Counted from the first letter of the stretch, positions 1 to 9,127 are shown. The stretch: DNA of 64,000 bases from Symbiodinium natans (GCA_905221605.1 CAJNDS010002590.1:379918-443917), one strand, 5' to 3'. The notes: a model not told the origin generated them from the sequence alone. A program made the numbers and translations.

Positions 1-315
1 AACTATTGGGTAGCAACAGAAGAACCTTTTAGTTTCTTGTTTGCCCTAGATTTGGGGGGTTGGCGAAAATCAGGGAGACCTAATGTAGACACCCAACTAG
101 TAGGGCTCCCTTACAACATGGATCCCAAAAAGGTACCCCTATTGGAAACACCCATTTAGGACTAAAGGGCTTGGAGCGGTTTAGAGGTAGGAATTCCTTA
201 CTTCTCCAATAGCCAAGGGGAAAAATGTTAAACTTTATCATTCCTACTAAATAAGGAAACCCAAAAAGTTTAAAGTTCAGCTGTTGGAGAAGTAAGATTC
301 AGGGTTACCACCAGC

Positions 316-416
316 TTCAAACCAAAGGCTTAGGGTTCAGGGTTTAGGGTTTAGGGTTTAGGGTTTAGGGTTTAGGGTTTAGGGTTTAGGGTTTAGGGTT
401 TAGGGTTTAGGGTTTA
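316..416 (+). repeat. interstitial telomere-type array (TTTAGGG)n
   Basis: About 13 uninterrupted or near-perfect TTTAGGG units, followed to about 650 by degenerate units with TTCAGGG, TTAGG and TCAGGCTT variants. The decay downstream suggests an older array. Confidence 0.95.
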
Positions 417-731
417 GGAATCAGGGCTTCAGGTTTAGGGTTCAGGGTTAGGAACTTAGGGTGTCAGGCTTAGGGTTCAGGGTTAGGAATTTAGGGCTTC
501 AGGTTTAGGGTTTAGGGTTGTAGGGTTCAGGGCTAGGAATTTAGGTCTTCAGGTTTAGGGTTTAGGGTTAGGGGTTTAAGATTTCGTGTTTAGGGCTTAG
601 GGTTAGGAACTTCGGGTTTCAGGTTTAGGGTTTGGAACCCAGGGTTTTGGGAGTTTGGGGTCAGGGAATGGCAGGGTTCAGAGTATGAGTAACCAAGGAA
701 TGGAAAGGTGCACCCTTTCTGGTTTAAACCA

Positions 732-786
732 AACCCTAAACCCTAACCCTAAACCCTAAACCTTAAACCCTAAACCCTAGCCCTAA
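732..786 (-). repeat. interstitial telomere-type array (CCCTAAA)n
   Basis: Seven or eight CCCTAAA/CCCTAA units. With the TTTAGGG array that starts at 1712 it brackets the LINE fossil with outward-pointing G-rich strands. Confidence 0.9.
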
Positions 787-794
787 AATCATGT

Positions 795-1548
795 CGGGTT
801 CTCTTCCGCGGTCTTGTCCTTGGCCGTGCCCTTCACGGAGTCGGTGCGTGGGCCGGCCTGCAAGTGCAAGAAATGAGGGCCTGGCACGCAGGGATCATGC
901 GGCTTTATCGCCTGTTGCTTCCTGTCAAAAACACTGCATCGGACCCCTGGCTCTCTGATGTCGAGGTGTGTAAGCAATGCGGGTTGCCTCCTCCCTGCAG
1001 GCTTCTGTCGCTGGAACGTCTTCGCCTTTTTGGCCAGTTGCATCGCACGACCTCGGGGCCCATTGCCGCAGCTATCGAAGCAGTCGCGGGCGAGCCCCGT
1101 TGCTGGCTGTCAGACGTTCTTGACGACTACTCATGGCTGTGCTCCCTTCGGTTGGCTCCCACCTCTGTCCTGCCTAAGCCTCTGCCACAGGAGGTCTGTG
1201 CGTCTTGCGGCCCATTTAGCCCTTTCACACCACATTCAGGCCAGGGCAGGCTGGTACGCTGTGGGCTCGTCTTGTCAAGCATGTGGCCTCAATTTCCGCA
1301 CTCGCACTAGGCTTTTGAGGCATTGGCGCAAAGGCAAGCCAGCTTGCATGAAGTGGGTCTCGCTACACTGCGAAGCCGTCAGCGACACGGCCCGAGCGGA
1401 GCTCGACCGTGCGGAGAGCTTGCGTCTGCGACGCACAAAGGGGAGAGGCCCGGAGGACTCTCTCCCAATTTTTGCTGAGGTGGGTCCCCCACCGATCGTT
1501 CTGGGGGCGCGAGAGACTCCGCGTGTCTTCCTAGACGATGTCATGTGA
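795..1548 (+). pseudogene. LINE-like retroelement fragment, C-terminal region with CCHC-type finger
   Basis: Two overlapping open frames on the plus strand join through an apparent frameshift between about 1150 and 1240. The first (about 795-1240) reads in the style of the region after the reverse transcriptase of dinoflagellate non-LTR elements: a GAWAGLQVQEMRAW segment, then LYRLLLPV, then ERLRLFGQLHR. The second (about 1235-1548) carries CQACGLNFRTRTRLLRHW followed by KPAC, a C-x2-C-x12-H-x6-C finger. I see no RT catalytic motif or endonuclease domain, so only the 3' part is present. It is flanked outward by CCCTAAA (732-786) and TTTAGGG (1712 on). Family assignment rests on remembered resemblance; the finger spacing and the frame change are seen directly. 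Confidence 0.6.
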
Positions 1549-1628
1549 CTTCTTAATTAATTTCATTCAGGACCGGCAGCGCCTTGGACGCTTCTAGTTC
1601 GGCGAGAGAGAGAGCCCTAAAATCGAAC

Positions 1629-1693
1629 CCCAAAAATCGGATGCAAAGCAGCCAACGCCCGGCCTGCGAAGGCCGCGACCAGGAGACTGATGC
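1629..1693 (-). other. exon-like island
   Basis: On the minus strand a T-rich stretch ending GCGAAG precedes the island and a donor GTTCGATTTTAGGG follows it. The frame between them is open for 21 codons and hydrophobic (ISLLVAAFAGRALAALHPIF), so a membrane segment is possible. The plus strand also has an open frame here, so the strand is a preference and not a result. Confidence 0.3.
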
Positions 1694-1711
1694 CTTCGCG
1701 AACCGCAAAAA

Positions 1712-1845
1712 AGGGTTTAGGGTTTAGGGTTTGGGGTTTGGGGTTTAGGGTTCAAGGTTGGGGGTTTAGAGTTTGGGGTTTAGGGTTTAGGGTTTGGGTT
1801 TAGGGTTTGGGGTTTAGGGTTTGGGGGCTAGGGTTTGGGGTGTAG
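1712..1845 (+). repeat. degenerate TTTAGGG/TTTGGGG array
   Basis: Mixed TTTAGGG and TTTGGGG units. The drift to TTTGGGG recurs in many other arrays of this window, such as 13860-14060 and 36320-36430. Confidence 0.9.
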
Positions 1846-1885
1846 AATTCACGGGCACTTAGGGCAAGAAGTGCGGCAACTGATT

Positions 1886-1941
1886 TAGGGTACTTCGAAC
1901 CCTACTGTAAAGGGTGATAAGTACCCATGAACCTGCAAGTA
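1886..1941. mobile_element. MITE family D, partial copy
   Basis: A truncated copy of an inverted-repeat element whose full ends read acttggaggttcatgggtac and its complement. Only the right end (gataagtacccatgaacc) and part of the centre remain. Full-length relatives are at 8867-9050 and 47043-47202. Confidence 0.55.
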
Positions 1942-2065
1942 TGGGGTTTACGAGAGGGTCGGTCTATAAGGAGTGGGGGAACTTATGGCTTCAGGTCTCT
2001 AATGAACACACCCTAAACCCTAAACCCCACGATCCTGAACCCTTTTTGACTCTTTACGCCTGAAA

Positions 2066-2550
2066 ATGCAACAACAAACAGATCGTTGTCATTATGAAGA
2101 GAGAGCGTGTGTGATCACACGTTTTAAGTTGGTTGACCGATGGTTTTCGCGAATAAGCCCATTTCGAGCACTCCAGAAAGCAAACCAGTTCATTAGTGAA
2201 CTAAGTGGAAAAAGATTATCAAAGGATAACTCGGACTTCTGTTTCACGCTCACTTGAACAGGAGCTCATGTTGCTTGCTGACTGAGTGCTGCCACTCGAT
2301 GTACTGATGTCCTTTTGGGACCAGACCACTCAACCGACCTTGCTCCTCGCGGAGCCCTTCGGCCCTGTCAGCAGGGGCCGGCTTCTTGATCGCCGAGTCC
2401 TCGGTGACCTCCACTTGGGCACGAATATCGGAAGCCACTGTCGCATAGGCCTCTGCGAAGAGGCGTCTGATGGTATGTGACTTGGGGCTTGGGGCGCAGG
2501 AAAATGAACGAGCTAATTGTGAATCTAATGAACAATATGAACTCAGCAAA
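2066..2550. other. unique stretch, no gene recognised
   Basis: Repeat-free DNA of ordinary composition. Open frames of 60-100 codons occur on both strands (for example 2250-2549 minus) with no recognised domain and no supporting splice sites. Coding status is unresolved. Confidence 0.4.
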
Positions 2551-2560
2551 TCCTGTATTC

Positions 2561-2680
2561 TAGACCCAAGAGTGAACTAGGAATGTAAAGCGTGCCCTCT
2601 TGGGTTTAAAGGGTCTTATAAGAGAAAGAGAATCTGAGCCCTAAACAAAGGCGCCTTAAGGGGCCTACTCTGGGTCCGAG
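2561..2680. mobile_element. MITE family C copy
   Basis: The left end agacccaagagt pairs with the right end actctgggtccga. The centre carries the family signature: a GTGCCCTCTTGGG block, a TTTAAAGGG...CTTATAAG block and a late GGGGCCTACTCT. Relatives lie at 39921-40020 and 44451-44553, with a half copy near 684-730. Confidence 0.55.
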
Positions 2681-3272
2681 AAGGGGCCGAACTTGGCTTC
2701 GCCCTACGAAGAACCTACGGGCGAGTCTGTCACTCCCTTTCTTTCTTCGATGGCCCGGCAAGTAGCCAGCCTGTGGTTACTTCTACTTTCTACTGACACC
2801 TATGCAAGGAGAGCTGTAGTGGTCAAGGTAAAGCTCGGGGTAGTAGGAATAGTAGTCATGTGTGATTGTGATGTTACGGTCGCCTGGTCCGGAGATTTGA
2901 GAGTGACCGGAAGTTAACTATGCAAGCCAAAAGTTCGCTACAGTGGGGGGTTGAGGGTTTAGGGCTTATGTATGGTTTATGCAGCTTGAGAGCTCATTCT
3001 AAGGCTTGTGCGCTTAAGAGAGTCAGGGTTTGCTGCTTAAGTCTTGGGCGGTTTGAGGGATTTTGGGACATTCAATTTGTTTAGCGGCGGGGTACAGTTT
3101 CTAGGATCTGTCAATGTTTGACAAGGGGGCTTGTGCACATCGCGTTTGCAGGCTCGGCCCTTGATACAACACAAACAACCTGTCTTTGCAATAACATGCA
3201 CCCTGAACCCTAAACCCTAACCCTAAACCCTAAACCCTAAACCCCAAACCCCAAACCCCAAACCCTAAGAAC

Positions 3273-3354
3273 TTTCAAAAAGGGCACACGACACTGCGGC
3301 CCAGGGTGCTCAGCGCCACCCGGGCCATCCGCCCAAGCGTCCGCGGCTGCGGGC
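3273..3354 (-). other. exon-like island
   Basis: GC-rich island between a CCCTAAA array (3206-3268) and a TTTAGGG array (3361 on). On the minus strand CCCACAG precedes it and GTTCTTAGGG follows. One frame is open for 27 codons (it includes AEHPGPQCRVPFLK). Other frames on both strands are also open, so the reading is tentative. Confidence 0.3.
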
Positions 3355-3682
3355 CTGTGGGTTAGGGTTTAGGGTATAGGGTTTAGGGTTTAGGGTTTGG
3401 GGTTTAGGGCTTAGGGCTTAGGGTTTAGGGTTTAGGGTTTAGGGGGAGAGGGGGGGAGAGGGGGGAGGGGGTCGTGGGATTATGTGGGGGGTGGGGTTTA
3501 GGGTTTTGGGGTGTAGGGTTTAGGGCTTTAGGGCTTTAGGGCTTTAGGGCTTTAGGGGTTTTAGGGTTTAGGGTTCCCTTACCTCGGCCATGGCCGCAAG
3601 GTCCTCTTTACTTGAAGGACCAGCTCCGAACAAGTCCCAACCCCAAACTCCCACACGCAAACGCAGTCAGCAAAACGCCAAA

Positions 3683-3770
3683 ACCCCAAAACCCCAAAAC
3701 CCCAAAACCCCGAAACCCCAAAACCCCAAAACCCCAAAACCCCAAAACCCCAAAACCCCAAAACCCCCAA
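3683..3770 (-). repeat. variant array of AAAACCCC units (TTTTGGGG on the other strand)
   Basis: About ten AAAACCCC units in a row, followed by ordinary CCCTAAA units at 3776-3805, then AAAACCCT and AAAACCCC again. TTTTGGGG is the telomere unit of some ciliates; here it looks like a locally amplified variant of the 7-mer. Confidence 0.9.
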
Positions 3771-4047
3771 ACGCTAAACCCTAAACCCTAAACCCTAAAC
3801 CCTAAAACCCTAAAACCCTAAAACCCCAAAACCCCAAAACCCCAAAACCCCAAACGCTAAACCCTAAACCCTAAATCAAACACGGCCCAAGGCCTAAAAC
3901 CCGAACCCTAAACTCCAGCGCCTAGATGCCCCCAAACCGAAAGCAGTTAAACACCCACTGCTCTGAGCCCCAAAACTCCCAAATCTACAATAACCTTTTT
4001 ATATTATAAAAACGGTACCCTTCTTGGGTTGGTTACTTTGTTAGGGA

Positions 4048-4105
4048 CCCTAAACCCTAAACCCTAAACCCTAAACCCTAAACCCTAAACCCTAAACCCT
4101 AAACC
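4048..4105 (-). repeat. (CCCTAAA)n array
   Basis: Eight perfect units. Confidence 0.95.
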
Positions 4106-4440
4106 AAACTGTTGGTGCCTTTTGAAGTTTGGGGTTCCCCTCCCCGGCCTTAAAAGACCGTCAGGGCAGTTCAGGTCTCCCTAAACCCTGAACCCTACAA
4201 GGTGGGGCCCCCTAGTTATAAGTAGAGCTATAAGAGCCCTAAATTGTGTCATAAGGATCCTAAATTAGGTTATAAGTCCCTTAACTACAGTTAGTATAGT
4301 AGGGGGGCCCCTCCTTGTAAACCCTATAACCTATACGCTCAGGGCCCATGTGCCTATGGCTGAGGGTTCAGGGTGTGGGGTTTCGGGTTTTAGGGTTTTA
4401 GGGTTCTCAGGGTGTCGGGTTTTCAGGGATCAGGGTTCTC

Positions 4441-4506
4441 AGGGTTTAGGGTTTAGGGTTTAGGGTTTAGGGTTTAGGGTTTAGGGTTTAGGGTTTAGGG
4501 TTTAGG
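4441..4506 (+). repeat. (TTTAGGG)n array
   Basis: Nine perfect units, followed by a short unique stretch and a CCCTAAA array at 4602-4652. This is the inward arrangement expected inside an intron-like interval. Confidence 0.95.
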
Positions 4507-4790
4507 GTTAGGGTTTAAAAGTTAGGCTTCCAATCAAGTCGCGGGTTCGAAAGCCCTTAGGGGCGCCCCTGAGACTCTGCAACCTCTACTTGCCCAAGGC
4601 CTATAAACCCTAAACCCTAAACCCTAAACCCTAAACCCTAAACCCTAAACCCTATAAGCTGTACAGCTTGGGTTTAGGGCCTAGGCGGGCCTAGGGTTTA
4701 CAGGTGCTTTGCCCAGGAAGCTGCTGTGAAGCACAGTTTCGTGTCGTTCAGGGTTTAAGGGTTTAGGGTTTAAGGGTTTAGGCGGCTCAC

Positions 4791-4835
4791 TTGCAAACCG
4801 GCGCGCCAGAAAAACGGGCTGAAACTGTGGTCCCA
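4791..4835 (-). other. exon-like island with GTGAGC donor
   Basis: On the minus strand a pyrimidine-rich stretch ending GGTTGGAG precedes 45 nt that are open in phase 0 (WDHSFSPFFWRAGLQ), followed by a canonical-looking GTGAGC donor. A plus-strand frame over 4782-4852 is also open (it includes KPARQKNGLKLWSHSNRGR). I prefer minus because of the donor. Confidence 0.3.
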
Positions 4836-4904
4836 CTCCAACCGAGGTCGGGGTGTGGGTTTGGGGTTTTGGGTTTAGGGTTTAGGGTTTAAGGTTTAGG
4901 GTTT

Positions 4905-5265
4905 AGGGCTTAGTGGCGGCGGGCAAAATCCATGGTTCTGCCTCCTTCTGGAGGTGCGTCGCTAGGGACAGTTCAGGAAGATGTTTGCACCCAGTGGCAC
5001 TGCACGTCCAGTCTCTCCTCTTCTTGCGGACGGCTTCATTCGCTGGTTTCTGGTATGTCCGTATGTCCGGACGGCGTCATCGAATCCTCAAGCTACCATC
5101 CACCACCACGGATCCTCACTCTACAATACAGGCGCAGGAAAAGTCATCCAACACGTTATTCTGGGCTCAGGCTCTGGGGGCTTGGGTGACTGTTCGTGGG
5201 ACCTCGAAACCAGGCATCCTAATCAGCCTCCTAATATACGGGTCGGAATAGTGACAAATACATTT
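4905..5265 (+). other. repeat-free stretch with a 113-codon open frame
   Basis: No telomere-type repeats for about 360 bp. The longest open frame is on the plus strand (about 4913-5251), beginning AAGKIHGSASFWRCVARDSS. Two further plus-strand frames overlap it, so coding status is uncertain. No domain is recognised. Confidence 0.25.
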
Positions 5266-5270
5266 AAATT

Positions 5271-5350
5271 TTAGCTGCCTGATTAAGAAAGCAAGTAAAC
5301 CCAAAACGGCTAAGGATCTAAAGGTACAGTAAAGCACCACAGAGATACGG
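5271..5350. repeat. dispersed repeat family I copy
   Basis: Shares the order TTTAGCTGCCT, AATAAACCCA-like, GGNTAAGGATCTAA, GTACAGTAAAGCACCACAGAG with copies at 8769-8843 and 36080-36189. It adjoins the palindrome at 5359-5437. Confidence 0.6.
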
Positions 5351-5358
5351 TTGATACC

Positions 5359-5437
5359 ATAAATCCTGCATGACTCTACTATACTAAACTACCATAATTC
5401 CTAGGGTTTAGGGCACTTAGGGTCATGCAGGATTTAT
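5359..5437. repeat. inverted repeat with 16-bp perfect arms
   Basis: ATAAATCCTGCATGAC at 5359-5374 is exactly complementary to 5422-5437. The 47-bp centre contains CTAGGGTTTAGGG, i.e. a telomere-type seed inside the loop. Confidence 0.85.
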
Positions 5438-5443
5438 CTTTTG

Positions 5444-5559
5444 ACTAGGCTGCCCAGTAACCTAGGCTTAAAAAGGGTTCCCTTTTTTGCTTACAGGGGT
5501 TTATCAGGGAACCTAAACCCCCCAAAAAAGGGAATAAGGGTGCTACTGGGCATCCTAGT
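5444..5559. mobile_element. MITE family B copy
   Basis: The left end ACTAGGCTGCCCAGTAACC pairs imperfectly with the right end GGTGCTACTGGGCATCCTAGT. A near-identical copy is at 40621-40734. Confidence 0.75.
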
Positions 5560-5715
5560 TCAATCGTAGTAACCCCAAAGGCCTGCGTCCTCACTGTTGG
5601 AGTCGCACCTCACTGCGCGAGCAGGCTCGGGGGCTTTAAGGCTTTCGGTCTTCCTAAACCCTAAACCCTAAACCCTAAACCCTAAACCCTAAGCCCTAAA
5701 CTCTAAACTCCAAAC

Positions 5716-5834
5716 CCCTTAAAATCTCTAAAAGCGCAAAAACAGACACGACAGAACTTTGACAAGTAGTGCACAGCGGAATGCCGTTGAGACTTTGGGG
5801 GGCATTTGGGTGGAGTCTTTGTTGTGGAAATGCC
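5716..5834 (-). other. exon-like island
   Basis: On the minus strand ATTCGTTTCAG precedes 119 nt with an open 39-codon frame (it includes RLHPNAPQSLNGIPLC and SVFALLEILR), followed by GTTTGGAGTTTAG. The strand is pyrimidine-rich, so all three minus frames are nearly open and the open frame alone is weak evidence. Confidence 0.25.
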
Positions 5835-6253
5835 CTGAAACGAATCCCTAAACCCCCTAAACCCTAAACCCTAAACCCGAAAGCCTACAAGCTAGAGAGG
5901 AGATTCAGCATTCCGAGGCTGCGAAGATTTTGGGTGGTGTCTACGCAGTATACTCTGAAACCTATAAACCCTTAAATTATGTTTTTCCAGGAAATTGAGT
6001 GTAACACTAAACCCTCAACCTGGTTGAGGGTCGAGGGTTGACCAGGTGAACCACTCAGCCCGATTCACACCCAAAGAGAACCTGAAGGCCTAAACGCCAC
6101 AAAGCAACTTACACAAAAAGCAACACACCCGAAACCTTACCCTAAACAATAACCCTATACCCTAAACCCCCTAAACCCCAAACCCTGACCCTAAACCCTA
6201 AACCCCAACCCCCCCCCCCCCCACAAAACCCCAACACCCCAAACCCTCACGAG

Positions 6254-6317
6254 GCTGCGGACCCGCTTTCATGCTCCACAAGCGCTCGCTCCGTGGCCGC
6301 CATATTCCCTGATGGAG
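6254..6317. other. exon-like island, strand unresolved
   Basis: Plus reading: CACGAG acceptor, 21 codons including SARSVAAIFPDG, GTGGGAGG donor. Minus reading: ACCTCCATCAG acceptor, open frame with RPRSERLWSMKAGPQPRE, GTTTGGGG donor. Both have legal splice dinucleotides. The flanks are a CCCTAAA/poly-C array on the left and unique DNA on the right. Confidence 0.3.
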
Positions 6318-6410
6318 GTGGGAGGCACACAAACGTTCTACCAAGGTCTTAAGTCTTGAGGTTTAGAAATTCGGGACTTTATGGGCTATGCAGACGCAAT
6401 ATTTTTGCCC

Positions 6411-6430
6411 CCCCCCCCCCCCCCCCCCCA
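6411..6430. repeat. poly-C run
   Basis: About 20 consecutive C. Similar runs occur at 6209-6222, 12568-12583 (G), 18401-18417 (G), 18525-18544 (G), 23245-23261 (G), 37996-38012 and 62733-62746. Confidence 0.9.
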
Positions 6431-7000
6431 ATTGAAAAAGACATGCAAAAACTAAAACGTAACAACAACAATCCGCATAGGCAGCATGAGACACACTGCC
6501 TCCTAGGTTTCGGCTTTAAAGGCTCATAGGCTTCATAGGCTTCAAAAGCTTTGTAGGGTTTAGGGCTTACCTTGAACGCAAAACTTCCCCCCTCCGCCCT
6601 GACCTGAAACCCCGTCAACTCGGAACCCCGATGCGTGCGTTGAGGGCTTAGGGTTTAGGGCGGTTTAGGGTTTAGGGTTTTGGGTTTAGGGACGAGGGGG
6701 CTTCTGGGGTTTGTAGGGTTGAGGGTCTAGCCCCACATGCAGTCTGAACTCTGATAAGCGCTGTTCCGCCCCCAAAAAGCTCTAAACCTACAACCGAAAC
6801 CTCAGACCATAGACGCACAACGAAGAATTTGGCTGACGGGAGCGCAGCCCTAAACCCTAAACCCGAAACTCTAAACCCTAAACTCTAAATCCGACCTCCG
6901 CCGAGGGGGTGGGGCTTCTGGCCACGCTGGAGCAATAGAGGGCTCTCCCGTCTGAGCCAAGAGAACGACGGATTTCTTAGGATTTTGAGGGTTCTCCAGG

Positions 7001-7107
7001 TTGGGATGTTCCCCCTTGTACTAACAGTCCTTATAAAAGGGATTATAGTAGGCAATGGAGGGTACTATCCCTACTAAGGACTGTTCGTATCAGGGGGAAC
7101 ATGCCAA
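7001..7107. mobile_element. MITE family A, copy 1
   Basis: Terminal inverted repeat TTGGGATGTTCCCCCTT... with the mirrored ...GGGGGAACATGCCAA. Inner arms ACTAACAGTCCTTA and TAAGGACTGTT are also inverted. Length about 107 bp and no coding capacity. Other copies: 16611, 35865, 52014, 52630, 53787, 55168, plus half copies near 17736 and 28632. Confidence 0.85.
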
Positions 7108-7205
7108 CTTGTTTTGTATGGTTCCTTTGTTACGTTAGCTGTTGTTTCGGTTGTTTATATCGGCATAATTATCGCGCATGTAGAAGGTGGGGTCACCAAG
7201 GAGCC

Positions 7206-7297
7206 CTAAACCCTAAACCCTAAACCCTAAACCCTGAACCCTAAACCCTGAACCCTAAACCCTAAACCCTAAACCCTAAACCCTAAACCCTAAACCT
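7206..7297 (-). repeat. (CCCTAAA)n array
   Basis: About 13 units with occasional CCCTGAA. It forms the left flank of the island at 7331-7406. Confidence 0.95.
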
Positions 7298-7330
7298 GAC
7301 CCCTGAACCCTGAAACCCTAAACCCCTGAG

Positions 7331-7406
7331 CCCTCCCAAGTGCGCCGAAACTTTGCGCCGTGCTTCAGTTCTGGGCTGCGGGTTCGGGTCAAGCCTCCCA
7401 GTTGGG
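7331..7406. other. exon-like island, textbook flanks
   Basis: Left flank (CCCTAAA)n, right flank (TTTAGGG)n starting exactly with a GTTTAGGG donor at 7407. Plus reading: CTGAG acceptor and an open frame with KLCAVLQFWAAGSGQASQL. Minus reading: CTGGGAG acceptor, frame with RTEARRKVSAHLGGLR, GTTTAGGG donor. The symmetry of the flanks makes either strand spliceable. Confidence 0.35.
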
Positions 7407-7473
7407 GTTTAGGGTTTAGGGTTTAGGGTTTAGGGTTTAGGGTTTAGGGTTTAGGGTTTAGGGTTTAGGGCTC
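7407..7473 (+). repeat. (TTTAGGG)n array
   Basis: Nine perfect units directly abutting the island. Confidence 0.95.
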
Positions 7474-7705
7474 TCAGGGTTGGTTCAAGGAGTTTAGAAG
7501 GGTACTTATAGGGCTTTCAAGGGTTTAGGAGTTTGCGATTTGAGCTGCTGAGGTTTTGGCTAGCTGCTGGAGTAGTTCCCGGCGGCCGTGCTGTCTAAGC
7601 CCTATCAAGCCTAGTCCCCTTCCGTGAACCGCGGGTAACCCTAAACCCTAAACCCTAAACCCCAAACCCTAAACCCTAAACCCTTAGCCCTGAACCCTGA
7701 ACTCT

Positions 7706-7750
7706 AAACCAGCCAGCATCCGACATAGATTTTCAGGGGGAGAGGGCTTG
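7706..7750. repeat. 45-bp segment duplicated at 25160-25205
   Basis: CCAGCCAGCATCCGACATAG followed by ATTTTCAGGGG and AGAGGGCT occurs in both places next to CCCTAAA units. On the plus strand it contains ATTTTCAG, a plausible splice acceptor; on the minus strand, TAT|GTCGG, a plausible donor. Confidence 0.8.
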
Positions 7751-8091
7751 GGGTTGATGATTGAGAGTTTAGGGTTTGGACGATTCAATGACCCTAAACC
7801 CTAGACCCTAAAACCTAAACACTCCTGACATAAGGACCCCAGAACGGCGACGCAGGGCTTTGCGGGATTCGTGTCGACACCTTCGCCTGAACCCTAAACC
7901 CTAAACCCTAAACCCGCAGAATGTGGGGGAAGGGATTCTTCAGTCTTGTGTTGGGTACATTAGAGGGTTCAGGGTTAGGTTTTAGGGTTTAGGCCCTGAA
8001 TCATCGCAAGAGCGCAAAGAGAGACCCGAATTTAAGTAAACCCCTAACCCCTAACCCCTAAACCCTAAACCCTTAACCGTGGCATGATAAG

Positions 8092-8157
8092 GCCGTATTT
8101 GGGATTCTGGATCCTTCGGCTCTGGCATCACCAGTCCCCTTTATCGCCAACCCTCAG
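8092..8157 (+). other. exon-like island with CAG|GT donor
   Basis: GATAAG precedes 22 codons in phase 0 (AVFGILDPSALASPVPFIAN then PQ), followed by CTCAG|GTCGGTATC. Its phase fits neighbouring candidates at 7920-7973 (includes GILQSCVGYIRGFR, phase 0/0) and 8414-8477 (phase 0/1). On the minus strand one frame (GDARAEGSRIPNTALSCH) is also usable with a GTTAAGGG donor, so the strand remains open. Confidence 0.35.
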
Positions 8158-8413
8158 GTCGGTATCAGCTTACGAAACCTAGGGCCCTAGGGTTTAGGGT
8201 TTAGGGTTTAGGGTTTAGGGGTTAGGGTTGAGGGTTTAGGGTTTAGGGTTTGGGGTTTAGGGTTTGGGGTTTAGGGTTGAGGCACTAATTAAACGGATTG
8301 GGGCTTATCCAAGGCTAGTTGCACGGTCCCTTAATAGGGGCCCTAAAATAATATGGACCCCGTATCTACCCCTAAACCCTAAACCCTAATCCCTAAACAA
8401 CCCAAGGCCCCAG

Positions 8414-8477
8414 ACATCAGAACCCCCCAAGGATGGTAAGGCACCAAAAGAAGCGCCCATGAAACCTAGAGCTTACG
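8414..8477 (+). other. exon-like island
   Basis: AGGCCCCAG acceptor, 21 codons rich in Pro and Lys (EPPKDGKAPKEAPMKPRAY), donor G|GTGCCCG, ending in phase 1. The next candidate exon begins in the matching phase. Confidence 0.35.
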
Positions 8478-8542
8478 GTGCCCGAACACCCTGGGCTTAG
8501 GAGGTTTAGGGTTTAGGGTTTAGGGTTTACTTAAGATCCCAG

Positions 8543-8601
8543 AGCCCGGCCATAATTTGGAGATGAAGTCGCGTTTCGGCTGCCACGCTTTCTTGCATTG
8601 A
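8543..8601 (+). other. exon-like island ending in TGA, possible terminal exon
   Basis: Acceptor AAGATCCCAG. The frame that continues phase 1 from 8477 reads PGHNLEMKSRFGCHAFLH and stops at TGA (8599-8601). The inferred intron is 65 nt and consists largely of TTTAGGG units. A minus-strand frame (KAWQPKRDFISKLWPGSGIL) with its own AG/GT sites competes. Confidence 0.3.
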
Positions 8602-8635
8602 AACCCAGCTTCGCCACCGGAGGGAATCCCGGAGC

Positions 8636-8945
8636 CCCCAATATTCTTTAATGGAGTATCGTGTACGTACTCTGGGGTTTAGGGTTTAGGGTTTAGGGCT
8701 TAGGGTTTAGAACTTCCGGAGCCCCCAATACTTGGCTGCACTCAGGAGGGGAGCTATAAATTAAACCTTTAGCTGCCTTATTCAGAAACCCAATAAACCC
8801 AAAAAGGGTAAGGATCTAAAGTTACAGCAGAGTACCACAAAGAATATTCTCTAATGAAGTATCGTGTACTTGGAGGTTCATGGGTACTCTGGGGGTTTAG
8901 GGTTTAGGGTTCAGGGCTTAGGGTTTAGAACCTAGTGTTTAGGGG
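8636..8945. repeat. local duplication around AATATTCT...GTATCGTGTAC
   Basis: AATATTCTTTAATGGAGTAT at 8640 and AATATTCTCTAATGAAGTAT at 8843 are each followed by CGTGTAC, GTACTCTGGGG, a TTTAGGG stretch, and TTAGGGTTTAGAAC. The second copy has an extra TTGGAGGTTCATGG in the middle, i.e. the family D end. Confidence 0.75.
8769..8843. repeat. dispersed repeat family I copy, uninterrupted
   Basis: Reads continuously from TTTAGCTGCCTTATTC through CAATAAACCCAAAAAGGGTA and GGATCTAAAG to ACCACAAAG. It serves as the empty-site comparison for 36080-36189. Confidence 0.7.
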
Positions 8946-9050
8946 TTAGGGTTTAGGGCTACTTAAAAGTAGGGATATAAGTACCCTTAAGAAGGTTAGA
9001 ACCATAGTTACCCTACTTAGAACTGATAAGTACCCATGAACCTCCAAGTA
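8867..9050. mobile_element. MITE family D, copy interrupted by a telomere-type array
   Basis: TACTTGGAGGTTCATGGGTA at the left end and its exact complement at the right end (9031-9050). The inner palindrome (CTACTTAAAAGTAGGG...CCCTACTTAG) is intact. About 70 bp of TTTAGGG-like repeat sits between the left end and the inner palindrome. Confidence 0.85.
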
Positions 9051-9127
9051 CATCATATGAAGATCCCTATTGGAGGAGAAAAACTCCCTCAACCTGAACC
9101 GAAGTCCTAAACCCGATACCCCTAAAC

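Noticed and set aside
789-1043. 84-codon minus-strand frame over the LINE fossil
   Set aside because: It overlaps the plus-strand retroelement reading, which has recognisable features, so it is taken as a shadow.
4538-4565. tRNA-like B box (CGCGGGTTCGAAAGCCC)
   Set aside because: No A box at the right distance and no cloverleaf; a SINE remnant is possible but unsupported. A similar GGTTCGAGATC occurs on the minus strand near 25418 and was rejected for the same reason.
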